Shown one piece after another: positions 29,031 to 37,038 of a stretch of 60,196 bases of DNA; positions within the stretch are counted from its first letter, which is position 1; each line of letters starts with the position of its first letter. The notes under the pieces were generated by a model. The model did no database searches, had not been told where the DNA came from, and worked only from the letters and a program-made list of their open reading frames with translations. The translations under genes and the position numbers were made by a program. Source of the stretch: a bacterium. GTDB taxonomy: Bacteria > Cyanobacteriota > Vampirovibrionia > Gastranaerophilales > Gastranaerophilaceae. Where the stretch lies: contig JAFXXK010000001.1 in assembly GCA_017542305.1 (NCBI GenBank), forward strand, positions 1 to 60,196, in the 5' to 3' direction.

Positions 29031-29232
29031 TATTATTTTTTATTAAAAAATACATATATGTTTTTATAAAAATAAAATAATTAGAAATATTAAGAAAAAT
29101 TTACAATTAAGTCGGAAACTATTAATAAACTTGATGTTATGACAGACAAGTATATATTGAAAGAATGGTATTTTTAAATAAACATACAGATAAAAACCCT
29201 AAATAATTTGCATGAAAAGTCAAGAATACCGC
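29031..29232. other. AT-rich intergenic region without a visible gene
   Basis: This sequence between the 125-aa gene (reverse) and the infA promoter (forward) is strongly AT-rich and has no open frame of note on either strand. It should hold the promoter of the reverse gene. Confidence 0.4.
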
Positions 29233-29260
29233 TTGCATTCAAATATTTTGCAAGTATGAT
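29233..29260 (+). promoter_or_regulatory. Promoter of the infA-rpsI ribosomal operon
   Basis: -35 TTGCAT (29233-29238), 16-bp spacer, -10 TATGAT (29255-29260). Leaves an untranslated leader of about 100 nt before infA. Confidence 0.6.
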
Positions 29261-29306
29261 TAAAAAAGACACTCGGATGGGTGTATTGTGCACATATAAA
29301 AAGTGG

Positions 29307-29340
29307 GGCGAAACCCAATCAGATATGGGTTTTAAGCGCC
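29307..29340 (+). promoter_or_regulatory. infA leader hairpin
   Basis: GGCG-AAACCCA (29307-29317) pairs with TGGGTTT-(TAAG)-CGCC (29326-29340), an 11-bp stem with one internal bulge, ending 28 bases before the infA start. No T-tract, so it is not a terminator; a leader element at the head of a ribosomal-protein operon is plausible. Confidence 0.4.
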
Positions 29341-29368
29341 TTATAAACAAGCCGAAAATGAGGAATAC

Positions 29369-29584
29369 ATGTCAAAAGACGTAATTGAAATAGAAGGCAC
29401 GATTATCGAATCCATGCCTAATGCAATGTTCAGAGTAAAACTTGAAAATGACCATGAAATTTTGGCTCATATTTCAGGGAAGATAAGAAAAAATTTCATA
29501 AGGATATTACCGGGTGACCGCGTTAAAGTTGAAATGACACCTTATGACTTATCAAGAGGCAGAATAACATTCAGATTAAAATAG
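29369..29584 (+). CDS. infA: Translation initiation factor IF-1
   Basis: 71 aa, full length. An S1-type OB fold with [40 protein letters not shown] and the C-terminal [12 protein letters not shown]-1 occupies the 30S A site during initiation. It leads an operon of infA-rpmJ-rpsM-rpsK-rpsD-rpoA-rplQ-truA-rplM-rpsI; secY, adk and map, which usually precede it, are absent here. Confidence 0.97.
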   Translation: MSKDVIEIEGTIIESMPNAMFRVKLENDHEILAHISGKIRKNFIRILPGDRVKVEMTPYDLSRGRITFRLK

Positions 29585-29621
29585 AATCTCACGAATAAAT
29601 AAATATAAAGGAAAAACAAAA

Positions 29622-29735
29622 ATGAAAGTAAGATCATCAGTAAAGAAAATTTGCGACAAATGCAAATGTATCAAAAGAAAAGGCAGAATTGCCGTAATTT
29701 GCGAAAACCCTAAACACAAACAAAGACAAGGCTAA
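29622..29735 (+). CDS. rpmJ: 50S ribosomal protein L36
   Basis: 37 aa: starts [20 protein letters not shown] and ends [11 protein letters not shown]. The zinc-ribbon pattern C-x2-C ... C-x4-H (CDKC, CENPKH) is intact, so this is the zinc-binding (C+) form. RBS AAAGGAAAA. Too short for usual ORF cut-offs but unambiguous, in its usual place between infA and rpsM. Confidence 0.97.
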   Translation: MKVRSSVKKICDKCKCIKRKGRIAVICENPKHKQRQG

Positions 29736-29939
29736 TTACAGCGTTGTGCGGTGCAAGGATTATCGCAAACCAAAATGTGGAACCTGCGCACATAACCGGC
29801 AAGTGGTGAGGAAGTATTTATCCCTCATACCCAAAAAAATCTAACAAAAAGGGCGAAAACAGAAATTTTAAATTTGGCATTTGCTATATTAAATAAATTC
29901 TAAAGTTCGCCAAAAGCCAAGAAAAGGAGAAAAAGAAAA
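29736..29939 (+). other. rpmJ-rpsM spacer, 204 bp
   Basis: Non-coding. Unlike the four following spacers it does not start with CGGATT after the stop codon. It has a small hairpin TGAGG/CCTCA near 29806-29834. The RBS AAAAGGAG of rpsM is at its end. I see no promoter or other element. Confidence 0.4.
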
Positions 29940-30311
29940 ATGGCAAGATTAGTAGGCGTAGACTTACCTCGTAACAAAAGAATGGAAGTTGCATTAACTT
30001 ACATTTACGGTATAGGACCGACAAGAGCTAAGAATATATTAGCAGCAACAGGTATTTCACCTGATTTGAGAACAGACGATTTAACAGAAGAAGATATTAA
30101 AAATCTTCGTAACGAATTATCAAACTATCATATTGAAGGTGACTTGAGACGTGAAGTTTCCATGAATATCAAACGTCTTCAGGAAATCGGTTCATACAGA
30201 GGTTTGAGACATAAGAGAAACCTTCCTGCACGCGGACAAAGAACTAAGACTAATGCAAGAACACGTCGTGGCAAAAAAGGTTTAGCAATTACTAAAAAGA
30301 AAACTATGTAA
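29940..30311 (+). CDS. rpsM: 30S ribosomal protein S13
   Basis: 123 aa, full length. It starts [20 protein letters not shown] and contains [19 protein letters not shown] and the C-terminal [20 protein letters not shown] basic tail that contacts tRNA in the P site. Part of the alpha operon. Its stop codon is followed without a gap by a CGGATT...AATCCG element. Confidence 0.98.
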   Translation: MARLVGVDLPRNKRMEVALTYIYGIGPTRAKNILAATGISPDLRTDDLTEEDIKNLRNELSNYHIEGDLRREVSMNIKRLQEIGSYRGLRHKRNLPARGQRTKTNARTRRGKKGLAITKKKTM

Positions 30312-30453
30312 CGGATTTTGTGCAGAGTGAAGTGAGCGAAGCGAACGAAACTCGAAGAAACCCGAAGTAAAATTAACGACAGCGCAGGGTTGAACAATAT
30401 TCCAAGAAACGTATTTACGAACGGATGACACGAACGAAGTGAGTTAATCCGGT
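30312..30453 (+). repeat. Spacer element 1 (rpsM-rpsK): CGGATT ... AATCCG stem
   Basis: CGGATT begins at the base after the rpsM stop; AATCCG (30446-30451) is its perfect reverse complement. The interior has many GAA-centred mini-repeats (GTGAAGTGAGCGAAGCGAAC). First of five related elements in this operon. The remaining 54 bp to rpsK are AT-rich with RBS AAAGGAAA. Confidence 0.6.
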
Positions 30454-30507
30454 AAGTAAATAAAAGACAAAATAAATTAATAAAGTACAAACATAAAGGA
30501 AACAAAA

Positions 30508-30894
30508 ATGGCAAGACCAGTAAAAACAAAGAAAAAAGAAAAGAAAAATGTATTGCAGGGAATTGTACATATTCAATCAACCTTCAACAATACAATCGTA
30601 ACTTCTACCGATACTCAAGGTAATGCTATTGCTTGGGCTACAGCAGGTGCAAGCGGATTTAAAGGTGCCAGAAAAGGTACTCCGTTCGCAGCACAGTCTG
30701 CAGCTGAATTAGTAGCTAAAAAATCAATCGACCAAGGTATGAAAAAGGTTGAAGTTTACATTAAAGGACCGGGCTCAGGCAGAGAAACAGCTATCAGAGC
30801 TATCCAACAGGCAGGATTGGAAATTACGTTAATCAGAGACGTAACCCCGATTCCGCACAACGGATGCCGTCCACCTAAGAAACGTAGAGTATAG
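30508..30894 (+). CDS. rpsK: 30S ribosomal protein S11
   Basis: 128 aa, full length. Contains [39 protein letters not shown]-like core ([20 protein letters not shown]) and the C-terminus [18 protein letters not shown], the S11 signature. It lies in the platform of the 30S subunit. Its stop codon is again followed at once by CGGATT. Confidence 0.98.
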   Translation: MARPVKTKKKEKKNVLQGIVHIQSTFNNTIVTSTDTQGNAIAWATAGASGFKGARKGTPFAAQSAAELVAKKSIDQGMKKVEVYIKGPGSGRETAIRAIQQAGLEITLIRDVTPIPHNGCRPPKKRRV

Positions 30895-31025
30895 CGGATT
30901 TTGCGTAGCGCGCCGTGTGAGTGCGAAGCACGAACCCAGCGCGAAGTTGCGCGAAGCAAAATGAGCGACTGTTTTACGAAGTAAAATAAAGCGAATTTCT
31001 GCGGAGCGTGAAGCAATAATCCAAG
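30895..31025 (+). repeat. Spacer element 2 (rpsK-rpsD): CGGATT ... AATCC stem with GAA mini-hairpins
   Basis: CGGATTTTG (30895-30903) pairs with CAA-T-AATCC (31014-31022), with one bulged T. The interior carries short stems closed over a GAA loop: GTGC-GAA-GCAC (30921-30931) and the perfect TTTTAC-GAA-GTAAAA (30972-30986). The 3' end, CGTGAAGCAATAATCCAAG, is nearly identical to the end of element 4b. Confidence 0.65.
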
Positions 31026-31044
31026 ATTAAAATGAAAACCAACC

Positions 31045-31092
31045 GGCAGGGGCTTGCGAAACAGCCAAATCGTAAACCATAGACGCCCTGCC
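31045..31092 (+). promoter_or_regulatory. Hairpin upstream of rpsD
   Basis: GGCAGGG (31045-31051) pairs with CCCTGCC (31086-31092), enclosing a 34-nt loop with an inner GGCT/AGCC alternative, 24 bases before the rpsD start. In other bacteria S4 represses its own operon by binding a leader structure; this could be such a site (inference). Confidence 0.35.
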
Positions 31093-31116
31093 ACAAGAAA
31101 AAGGAGAAATTAAAAA

Positions 31117-31719
31117 ATGGCTAGATATACAGGACCTTCTAATAAATTATTTAGAAACAAAAAAGTTAATGATTTGTCTAACAGAAAATTAACTTCATCA
31201 ATGAGACAAACTGCTTCAGGTCAACACGGTGCAGTAAGAAAGAAACTTTCAGAATATGCATTACATTTGGCTGAAAAGCAGAAAATCAGATTTACATATT
31301 TGGTAAGTGAAAAACAATTTGCAAAATATTACCGTGAAGCTGCAAGAAGAAAAGGCGTTACAGGTACTATTCTTTTGCAATTATTGGAATCAAGACTTGA
31401 TAATATTTTATTCCGTGCAGGTTTAGGTATTACAAGAAAACAAGCAAGACAAATTGTAAATCATGGTCACGTTCTTGTTAACGGAAAGAAAGTTGATATT
31501 CCTTCATATTCCGTAAAACAAGGCGATGTTATCACTATCAAAGCAAAAAGTGCAAGTTTTATGAAAGCAGTCGGAGAAATGATTGATATGCCTTGCAATT
31601 ATGCTTGGATGACAGTTGATAAAGATGCTTTAAAAATTACTTTCGACAGAATCCCTGAAAGAGAAGAATTGGATCCTGATATGAAAGAACAACTTGTAAT
31701 TGAATATTATTCTAAGTAG
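31117..31719 (+). CDS. rpsD: 30S ribosomal protein S4
   Basis: 200 aa. The N-terminal region lacks the zinc cysteines (C- form), with GPSNKLFRNKKVNDLSNRKL. The S4 RNA-binding domain is LESRLDNILFRAGLGITRKQ followed by ARQIVNHGHVLVNGKKVDIP. S4 nucleates 16S folding and often autoregulates the alpha operon. It lies between rpsK and rpoA, as in many bacteria but unlike most photosynthetic cyanobacteria, where I expect it elsewhere. Confidence 0.97.
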   Translation: MARYTGPSNKLFRNKKVNDLSNRKLTSSMRQTASGQHGAVRKKLSEYALHLAEKQKIRFTYLVSEKQFAKYYREAARRKGVTGTILLQLLESRLDNILFRAGLGITRKQARQIVNHGHVLVNGKKVDIPSYSVKQGDVITIKAKSASFMKAVGEMIDMPCNYAWMTVDKDALKITFDRIPEREELDPDMKEQLVIEYYSK

Positions 31720-31802
31720 CGGATTAAATGCTTAGTAAAGCAAAATCCAAAACGTAGCCGGTGTAGTCCGGCAGTAAATCCGAGAGGGTTTAAATCCAAG
31801 AT
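31720..31802 (+). repeat. Spacer element 3 (rpsD-rpoA): CGGATT ... AATCC
   Basis: CGGATT (31720-31725) directly follows the rpsD stop. Two partners exist: AATCCG at 31777-31782 and AATCCAAG at 31793-31800, the latter with the same one-base bulge (GGATT-AAA with TTT-A-AATCC). Internal hairpin GCCGG/CCGGC near 31757-31772. Confidence 0.55.
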
Positions 31803-31832
31803 AGTTATTTTTAAAACTAGGAGATTAAAAGA

Positions 31833-32801
31833 ATGGAATTAAAAATTAAATGCGTTAATACGACAACAAGTTCAGACGGTTCTCAATACGGTAAATTTGT
31901 AATCGAACCATTAGAAAAAGGTTTTGGTACAACTATCGGTAATTCTTTAAGACGTGTATTGTTATCAAGTCTTGAAGGTACTGCAGTAACTTCTGCAAGA
32001 ATAGAAGGTATTACACACGAATATACCGCAATTCCGGGCGTATTGGAAGATGTTATCGACGTAATGTTGAACTTAAAAGGATTGGTTGTTAAAACTGATT
32101 CTCCGGAACCTCAGCATTTGCGTATAGATGTTGACAAACCGGGTGCTGTACTTGCTTGTGATATTCAATTACCTGCAGGTGTAAAAGTAGTTAACCCTGA
32201 TTGGTTAATTTGTACTGTTGCTGAAGGCGGAAGCTTCCATGCTGATATCATTGTTGAAACAGGAAAAGGTTATGAACCTCACGATGTACCGAGAGATTCT
32301 AAAAATGTTTCAATTGATGTTCTTCCTATCGATGCAACATTTATGCCTATCAAAAGAGTTAGCTACAATGTAGAAAATACTCGTGTAGGAGATTCTATCG
32401 AATTTGATAAATTAACTTTGGAAATTTGGTCTAACGGTTCTATCGAAGTTACAACCGCATTGAGCCAGGCTTCTAACCTGTTAATCGATCACTTCATGCA
32501 GATAGCTTCAATCACAGGTCAGCCTGTAATTTCACCGGTTGCTCAAATCGAAGAAGCTATTGAAGATGATGAAGAAGTTCCTACAATGACTATTGAAGAA
32601 CTTGAATTGTCAGTAAGAGCTTATAACTGCTTAAAGAGAGCAAGCATAAACTCTATGGCTGAATTGTTAAAGAAATCAGAACATGATTTGTTGAACATCA
32701 AGAACTTCGGTAAAAAATCTTCTGACGAAGTAATCGAAAGATTGCACCATTTCGGTTTGGACTTAGCTCCTAATCCGGAAATCGAAGAAGAAATCGGATA
32801 G
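31833..32801 (+). CDS. rpoA: DNA-directed RNA polymerase subunit alpha
   Basis: 322 aa. N-terminal assembly domain: KFVIEPLEKGFGTTIGNSLR then RVLLSSLEGTAV, and MLNLKGLVVK. C-terminal domain (about 250-310): LELSVRAYNCLKRASINSMA, LLNIKNFGKKSSDEVIERL, which binds UP-element DNA and activators. The dimer scaffolds the polymerase. The stop codon is followed immediately by element 4a. Confidence 0.98.
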   Translation: MELKIKCVNTTTSSDGSQYGKFVIEPLEKGFGTTIGNSLRRVLLSSLEGTAVTSARIEGITHEYTAIPGVLEDVIDVMLNLKGLVVKTDSPEPQHLRIDVDKPGAVLACDIQLPAGVKVVNPDWLICTVAEGGSFHADIIVETGKGYEPHDVPRDSKNVSIDVLPIDATFMPIKRVSYNVENTRVGDSIEFDKLTLEIWSNGSIEVTTALSQASNLLIDHFMQIASITGQPVISPVAQIEEAIEDDEEVPTMTIEELELSVRAYNCLKRASINSMAELLKKSEHDLLNIKNFGKKSSDEVIERLHHFGLDLAPNPEIEEEIG

Positions 32802-32897
32802 CGGATTTCCGGACGAACGCAGTTCGGTAAGCAAAAGCTCCGAGACGGCAAAGTCGAAGACTTGAAGTCAAGGCAGATTGAGCGAAAAGGAAATCCG
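32802..32897 (+). repeat. Spacer element 4a (rpoA-rplQ): CGGATTTCC ... GGAAATCCG
   Basis: Starts at the base after the rpoA stop. CGGATTTCC (32802-32810) and GGAAATCCG (32889-32897) are perfect 9-bp reverse complements. The interior contains further GAAG-type short repeats (GACGGCAAAGTC, GACTTGAAGTC). Confidence 0.6.
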
Positions 32898-32902
32898 GGA
32901 AG

Positions 32903-32935
32903 CGGATTTTGTGTAACGTGAAACAATAATCCAAG
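32903..32935 (+). repeat. Spacer element 4b: minimal 33-nt copy
   Basis: A compact version: CGGATTTTGT (32903-32912) pairs with ACAA-T-AATCC (32923-32932), with the same bulged T as element 2, ending CCAAG. Comparison with element 2 shows the same ends with roughly 100 nt missing from the middle. Confidence 0.6.
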
Positions 32936-32989
32936 CTTCAAGACAAATAAAAAATAAATAAACAAAATAAATATAAAGGAAAACCAAAA

Positions 32990-33418
32990 ATGAGACACAT
33001 GACAAAAAAACATACGCTAAGCAAAGCAAAGGATCAAAGAGATGCTTTGTTAAGAGCATTGGCTACTGAACTTTTTTTGCACGGTGAAATCAAAACAACT
33101 ATGGCAAGAGCAAAAGCTTTAAGACCATACGCTGAAGGGATTATCACTTTAGCTAAAAAAGGTGATTTAGCTGCTATTCGTCAGGCTGCAAGACACATTT
33201 ACAACAAAGAAACCGGCAAATACATGGATTTGAAAACCGGCGAAGTATTTGATGAAGCAGTTGCTGATAAGAAATTAGCTCCTCAGACAGTTTTAAGAAA
33301 ACTGTTTACGGTAATCGGAAAACAATATACCGACAGAAAAGGCGGATATACAAGAATATTCAGACTTCCTCCTCGTCGCGGTGATGCTTCCGAAATGGCT
33401 TTAATCCAGTTGGTGTAA
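32990..33418 (+). CDS. rplQ: 50S ribosomal protein L17
   Basis: 142 aa with a slightly extended middle. Starts MRHMTKKHTLSKAKDQRDAL and contains LFLHGEIKTTMARAKALRPY, GGYTRIFRLPPRRGDASEMA. L17 lies near the tunnel exit. The truA gene starts 6 bp after its stop. Confidence 0.98.
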   Translation: MRHMTKKHTLSKAKDQRDALLRALATELFLHGEIKTTMARAKALRPYAEGIITLAKKGDLAAIRQAARHIYNKETGKYMDLKTGEVFDEAVADKKLAPQTVLRKLFTVIGKQYTDRKGGYTRIFRLPPRRGDASEMALIQLV

Positions 33419-33424
33419 GCCAAT

Positions 33425-34231
33425 ATGCGATATGCTTTAAGAGTTCAGTATATAGGTAAGAACTATGCCGGCAGTCAGCTTCAGTTGGAAAACGGCGAAC
33501 CGATAGACGGATTACCGACAATACAGGGTGAACTTGAAAAAGCACTCGGTACATTGATACGAAAAAAGGATGTAAACGGAGAGAAATCTCTTAAATCATC
33601 CAAAAGATATAGCCGACCTGTTAAGGCAATCTTCTCCGGAAGAACAGACAGAGGCGTTAATTCAAAAGGTCAGATAATTCATTTTGATGTTGAGGAACCC
33701 ATTGTTGCTTCAAAGTTTCTCTATCAGATGAATGAAATATTACCCGATGATATCTCTGTTGATGAGCTAAGGGAAGTCGAGGAAAGATTTCATGCTCAAA
33801 AGTCTGCCGTAAGTCGTCATTACAGATTCGAATTTATTAACCGAAGATGTAAAAACGCATTTGATGGTGACTTAATGAGAGTGAAATTTCCTATAGATAT
33901 TGAAAGGATGCAAAAATCTCTGAATTATTTATTAGGCGAACACGATTTTTCAAGTTTCAAAAGCTCCGGAACGCTAAACCCAAGCAAAGTTTGCACTTTA
34001 ACAAGAGCCGAATGTTGTAAAACTGAAGGCGATAAGGTTGTTATTGATATTGAAGGAAACAGATTTCTCTATAATATGGTAAGAACCATAGTCGGTACGC
34101 TCCTTGAAATTGAGGGGCATAATTTGCCGGCGGAGCATATGAAAGATGTTCTCGAGGCAAAAGATCGGACTAAAGCCGGTCAAACAGTCAGTCCGTACGG
34201 GTTGACTTTATTAGAAGTAACATATAAATAA
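33425..34231 (+). CDS. truA: tRNA pseudouridine(38-40) synthase TruA
   Basis: 268 aa. The catalytic motif is FSGRTDRGVNSKGQ, with the nucleophile Asp in GRTDRGV (about residue 77). C-terminal RHYRFEFINR, GEHDFSSFKSSG and NRFLYNMVRTIVGTLLEI are conserved. A stretch of about 20 Lys/Ser-rich residues (about 42-66, KKDVNGEKSLKSSKRYSRPV) before the active-site loop looks like a lineage-specific insertion. It converts U38-U40 in the anticodon arm. The order rplQ-truA-rplM-rpsI is the common one. Confidence 0.96.
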   Translation: MRYALRVQYIGKNYAGSQLQLENGEPIDGLPTIQGELEKALGTLIRKKDVNGEKSLKSSKRYSRPVKAIFSGRTDRGVNSKGQIIHFDVEEPIVASKFLYQMNEILPDDISVDELREVEERFHAQKSAVSRHYRFEFINRRCKNAFDGDLMRVKFPIDIERMQKSLNYLLGEHDFSSFKSSGTLNPSKVCTLTRAECCKTEGDKVVIDIEGNRFLYNMVRTIVGTLLEIEGHNLPAEHMKDVLEAKDRTKAGQTVSPYGLTLLEVTYK

Positions 34232-34249
34232 ATATAACGGAGAAAAAGC

Positions 34250-34687
34250 ATGAAGACATATTCAGCAAAACCTCTAGAAGTAGAAAGAAAATGGTATTTA
34301 ATCGACGCTGAAGGCGAAACATTAGGCCGCCTCGCAGTTAGAATTGCCAATATCTTAAGAGGTAAAAACAAACCTGAATACACACCTAACGTTGATACAG
34401 GCGATTTCGTTGTTGTAATCAATGCTGACAAGGTTGTTGTTACAGGTAAGAAAGAAACAGACAAAATCTATTTACACCACACAGGTTATCCGGGTGGTTT
34501 AAAGAGCGCAAGCTTCAAAGAATTGATGGAAAAAGACGGTACTTTGGCATTGGAAAAAGCTGTTAAAGGTATGCTGCAGCACAATACTTTGGGTGCTCAA
34601 CAGTTAACTAAATTGAAAATCTATGCAGGAAGCGAACATCCGCATGCTGCACAGAAACCAATCGTTCTCGAAAAGGAGGCTAAATAA
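34250..34687 (+). CDS. rplM: 50S ribosomal protein L13
   Basis: 145 aa. Contains [40 protein letters not shown] and [20 protein letters not shown], all family features. L13 is an early 23S assembly protein. It overlaps the rpsI start by one base; the AAAGGAGG at its 3' end doubles as the rpsI RBS. Confidence 0.98.
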   Translation: MKTYSAKPLEVERKWYLIDAEGETLGRLAVRIANILRGKNKPEYTPNVDTGDFVVVINADKVVVTGKKETDKIYLHHTGYPGGLKSASFKELMEKDGTLALEKAVKGMLQHNTLGAQQLTKLKIYAGSEHPHAAQKPIVLEKEAK

Positions 34688-35082
34688 TGGCAGATAAAGA
34701 TATTATGGCAACAGGCCGCAGAAAGACCTCTATCGCAGTTGTAAAACTCGTTAAAGGTAAAGGCAGAATTTTCGTTAACGGAAAAACTTTGAGAAACTAT
34801 ATCGGCAACCGTCCGGCTGTTGAAATGTTAGTTTACAGACCGCTTGTTTTAACTGATAATCAGGAAAAATATGATGTAAAAGTTAAAGTTGTCGGCGGTG
34901 GTGTTGTAGCTCAATGCGGTGCTATCAGACACGGACTTTCAAGAGCATTGGTTAAAGCTGATGAAAAATACAGAAACGTATTAAGAATGGAAGGTCTTTT
35001 AACCCGTGATCCTCGTGTTAAAGAACGTAAGAAATATGGTAGAAAAAGAGCTCGTAAGAGATTCCAATTCTCAAAACGTTAA
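34687..35082 (+). CDS. rpsI: 30S ribosomal protein S9
   Basis: 131 aa. Contains ATGRRKTSIAVVKLVKGKGR, GGGVVAQCGAIRHGLSRALV and the C-terminal tail RKKYGRKRARKRFQFSKR, which reaches the P-site tRNA. Last gene of the operon; a strong terminator follows. Confidence 0.98.
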   Translation: MADKDIMATGRRKTSIAVVKLVKGKGRIFVNGKTLRNYIGNRPAVEMLVYRPLVLTDNQEKYDVKVKVVGGGVVAQCGAIRHGLSRALVKADEKYRNVLRMEGLLTRDPRVKERKKYGRKRARKRFQFSKR

Positions 35083-35100
35083 TACGAAAACTTCAAAACA

Positions 35101-35126
35101 AAAAGACTCCTTCGGGAGTCTTTTTT
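35101..35126 (+). terminator. Terminator of the ribosomal operon
   Basis: AAAAGACTCC-TTCG-GGAGTCTTTT, a 10-bp perfect stem with a stable UUCG tetraloop, then T-run. Confidence 0.92.
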
Positions 35127-35127
35127 G

Positions 35128-35155
35128 TTGACAATTATTCTTCACGGGATATACT
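35128..35155 (+). promoter_or_regulatory. Promoter for the 253-aa gene
   Basis: Consensus -35 TTGACA (35128-35133), 16-bp spacer, -10 TATACT (35150-35155), starting within two bases of the preceding terminator's T-run. Confidence 0.75.
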
Positions 35156-35203
35156 GTAAGATATCTTATAGATATTGAAGTCAGATTGAAAGGGGTATAA
35201 AAT

Positions 35204-35965
35204 ATGCAGGTAACAGCTATTTCAGCTATCAATTCGAATACTAATAATTACAATCCGCAGTTTCAGGCAAATTTTTCTGAAGCTCAGTTAAAAACTCTTG
35301 TGGCAGCAGCAAAGCGGTCTGAGGGAGTTTACGGGTTACCTAAATTATATACATTGTTAGAATATATGAACGAACTGCCGGGTATGGTAGCCAAAATAGT
35401 TACAAGAAAAGGTTCTAAAGTACTTTCTATTGACGGCAAAAAAGTATTTTCAACACATGACTATGTAAATAATTTTGGAGTGTTGAAGGATTTCCTTACA
35501 GGAGAGAGATATCCGAATGATACTTTTATCCGTATGCCCCAGAGTGTTTTTGAAAGTCAATGGTGGAGGAAACGTTCCTGCAGGGAAAAATCTATTTACA
35601 GATTTGCGTTGCCTAAAAAAGCGGCAAAGCCGGATGTAAATTCCGTTAAAACGAGTAGTCGGTCTGCAAAAGCAATTTCAGTACCACCGGAGCCGAAAAT
35701 TGCAGCATTGGAAACCCAAATAGAAAATATTAAACCATACAGTGTTGTAAAGGAAATCTATAGAGATAAAAAGGGGAAAAGAGTTCTTATTTCTAATATA
35801 GATATTTTGTCTAAGTCAAAAACTGCAGAGGGTATTGCGGAATTAGATTCTATGGAAAAAAATATGAACAGTACTTTTAAACCTGTTTTTGCTCAAAAAC
35901 GTAAAGCTATAGCATTAGAAATCAAAAAACAGAGCGAAAGACCTGAAATTTACGGTAATAAATAG
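35204..35965 (+). CDS. Hypothetical protein, 253 aa
   Basis: I do not recognise the family. Residues 1-30 are Asn/Gln-rich with a short NPQFQANF motif (about 17-24). A compact region follows (about 30-135) with KLYTLLEYMNELPGMVAKIV and a basic WWRKRSCREKSIYRF patch. The rest is a Lys/Ser/Pro-rich linker and a charged C-terminal helix. No membrane segment. It has its own strong promoter and a terminator, so it is a monocistronic, probably well-expressed gene. Confidence 0.6.
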   Translation: MQVTAISAINSNTNNYNPQFQANFSEAQLKTLVAAAKRSEGVYGLPKLYTLLEYMNELPGMVAKIVTRKGSKVLSIDGKKVFSTHDYVNNFGVLKDFLTGERYPNDTFIRMPQSVFESQWWRKRSCREKSIYRFALPKKAAKPDVNSVKTSSRSAKAISVPPEPKIAALETQIENIKPYSVVKEIYRDKKGKRVLISNIDILSKSKTAEGIAELDSMEKNMNSTFKPVFAQKRKAIALEIKKQSERPEIYGNK

Positions 35966-35985
35966 TAAATAAATTGTTATAAAGT

Positions 35986-36016
35986 AAAAGAGGTTTCTTT
36001 AAGAAACCTCTTTTTT
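35986..36016. terminator. Bidirectional terminator
   Basis: AAAAGAGGTTTCTT/AAGAAACCTCTTTT, about 14 bp, between the 253-aa gene (forward) and the 82-aa gene (reverse), with A-run and T-run flanks. Confidence 0.88.
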
Positions 36017-36020
36017 ATAT

Positions 36021-36269
36021 CTATGGTTTGAATACGCTATTTGGTTGTTTTTGTCCATTTTGCGGTTGCTGGGGCGGTTGTCCAGGACGTCCGTATTCTT
36101 CCAGTTTTACTTTTTTCTCTTTTGCAAGTTTTTCAACTTCTTGTTGTGACATTTTTTTTAGTTGGTCTTCTGTAATACCAAGAGCTTTTGCCAAATCTGC
36201 AGGACCTTTTCCCGGTTTTTGCTGCGGTTGTTGCGCTTGTGGAGTACTGTTGACTGCATCTAATCCCAT
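36021..36269 (-). CDS. Small Pro/Gln-rich hypothetical protein, 82 aa
   Basis: I start it at the ATG at 36269, which has RBS AAGGAG six bases upstream (a longer frame begins at 36284). Pro/Gln-rich disordered ends flank a short helical region (PADLAKALGITEDQLKKMSQ) that resembles a small LysM-like or helix-turn-helix fragment. Function unknown. Confidence 0.5.
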   Translation of the reverse strand: MGLDAVNSTPQAQQPQQKPGKGPADLAKALGITEDQLKKMSQQEVEKLAKEKKVKLEEYGRPGQPPQQPQNGQKQPNSVFKP

Positions 36270-36484
36270 AATATCTCCTTTCAATGTTTACTTCTATATA
36301 AAGTTTAATTGTTATTTATTATTGCTTATCTTTTTCCATAATGTTAAGTATTGTTACAATAGAATGTAAGAATATTAGGTTGGGTGAAGTTGCCGGAATT
36401 ATAGGGGCAAAAGGTTTAATACGAACGAAATCCAACATTATTTAGATTTAATTTATAAAAATCGAATTCAGCTTACCGCTGAAT

Positions 36485-36739
36485 TCATAATTTACAGTTT
36501 TTTATTATTTTGATAAACAAATCTTTTACAAAATCAATTGACATATAATATTCAATTTTTTGAAATGGAATTACAGAATTTTTTGTAATAAATCTAAAGA
36601 ATTTATATATTAGGAAATAAACAGGAAGGAGCCAGAAAAAGTATGTTCCGACAACTTCAGTTAAACTGACATGAGCATATAATTGATGCTCATATATTCT
36701 GCCAATACAAAAATAATATAAGCCGATACTAACTAACAT
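36485..36739 (-). CDS. Small membrane protein, 84 aa
   Basis: Two hydrophobic stretches (1-12 and about 28-46, VVGTYFFWLLPVYFLIYKFF). Unknown. It lies 2 bp after the 95-aa gene, so it is likely the last gene of a four-gene reverse-strand group. Strongly AT-rich compared with the neighbouring ribosomal and lipid genes. Confidence 0.4.
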   Translation of the reverse strand: MLVSIGLYYFCIGRIYEHQLYAHVSLTEVVGTYFFWLLPVYFLIYKFFRFITKNSVIPFQKIEYYMSIDFVKDLFIKIIKNCKL

Positions 36740-36741
36740 AA

Positions 36742-37029
36742 TTATAGGTATTGCACCATATATTTTAAACTATCCAATTTCTTAAAAATACAACAAATAA
36801 TAGTCGTTATATATACATATATATGCCAGAGAATAATCATTATAAAAAACCCAAGAGCCATATCTGAACTAACTATATTGCTCATACAAAAATCTAAAAT
36901 ATTTGAAATAAACAGAGCAATATATACAACAATATGAATTTTATTTAGTATAAGAAATAATATTACACAAAGGCAATAATTTAATATTGCCTTTGTATAT
37001 TTATTAATTGTATTTTTATCTATTCCCAT
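36742..37029 (-). CDS. Small membrane protein, 95 aa
   Basis: Three hydrophobic segments (about 13-25, 31-45, 58-80: SSDMALGFFIMIILWHIYVY). Family unknown. It starts 9 bp after the 251-aa gene and is part of the AT-rich reverse group 36485-38413. Confidence 0.4.
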   Translation of the reverse strand: MGIDKNTINKYTKAILNYCLCVILFLILNKIHIVVYIALFISNILDFCMSNIVSSDMALGFFIMIILWHIYVYITTIICCIFKKLDSLKYMVQYL

Positions 37030-37038
37030 AATTTTTCA

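Noticed and set aside
30179-30580. Long reverse-strand ORFs across the rpsM, rpsK and rpoA spacers (e.g. 133 aa, 112 aa, 130 aa)
   Set aside because: They are antisense to ribosomal genes and read the GAAG-rich spacer repeats; no RBS and no plausible protein composition.
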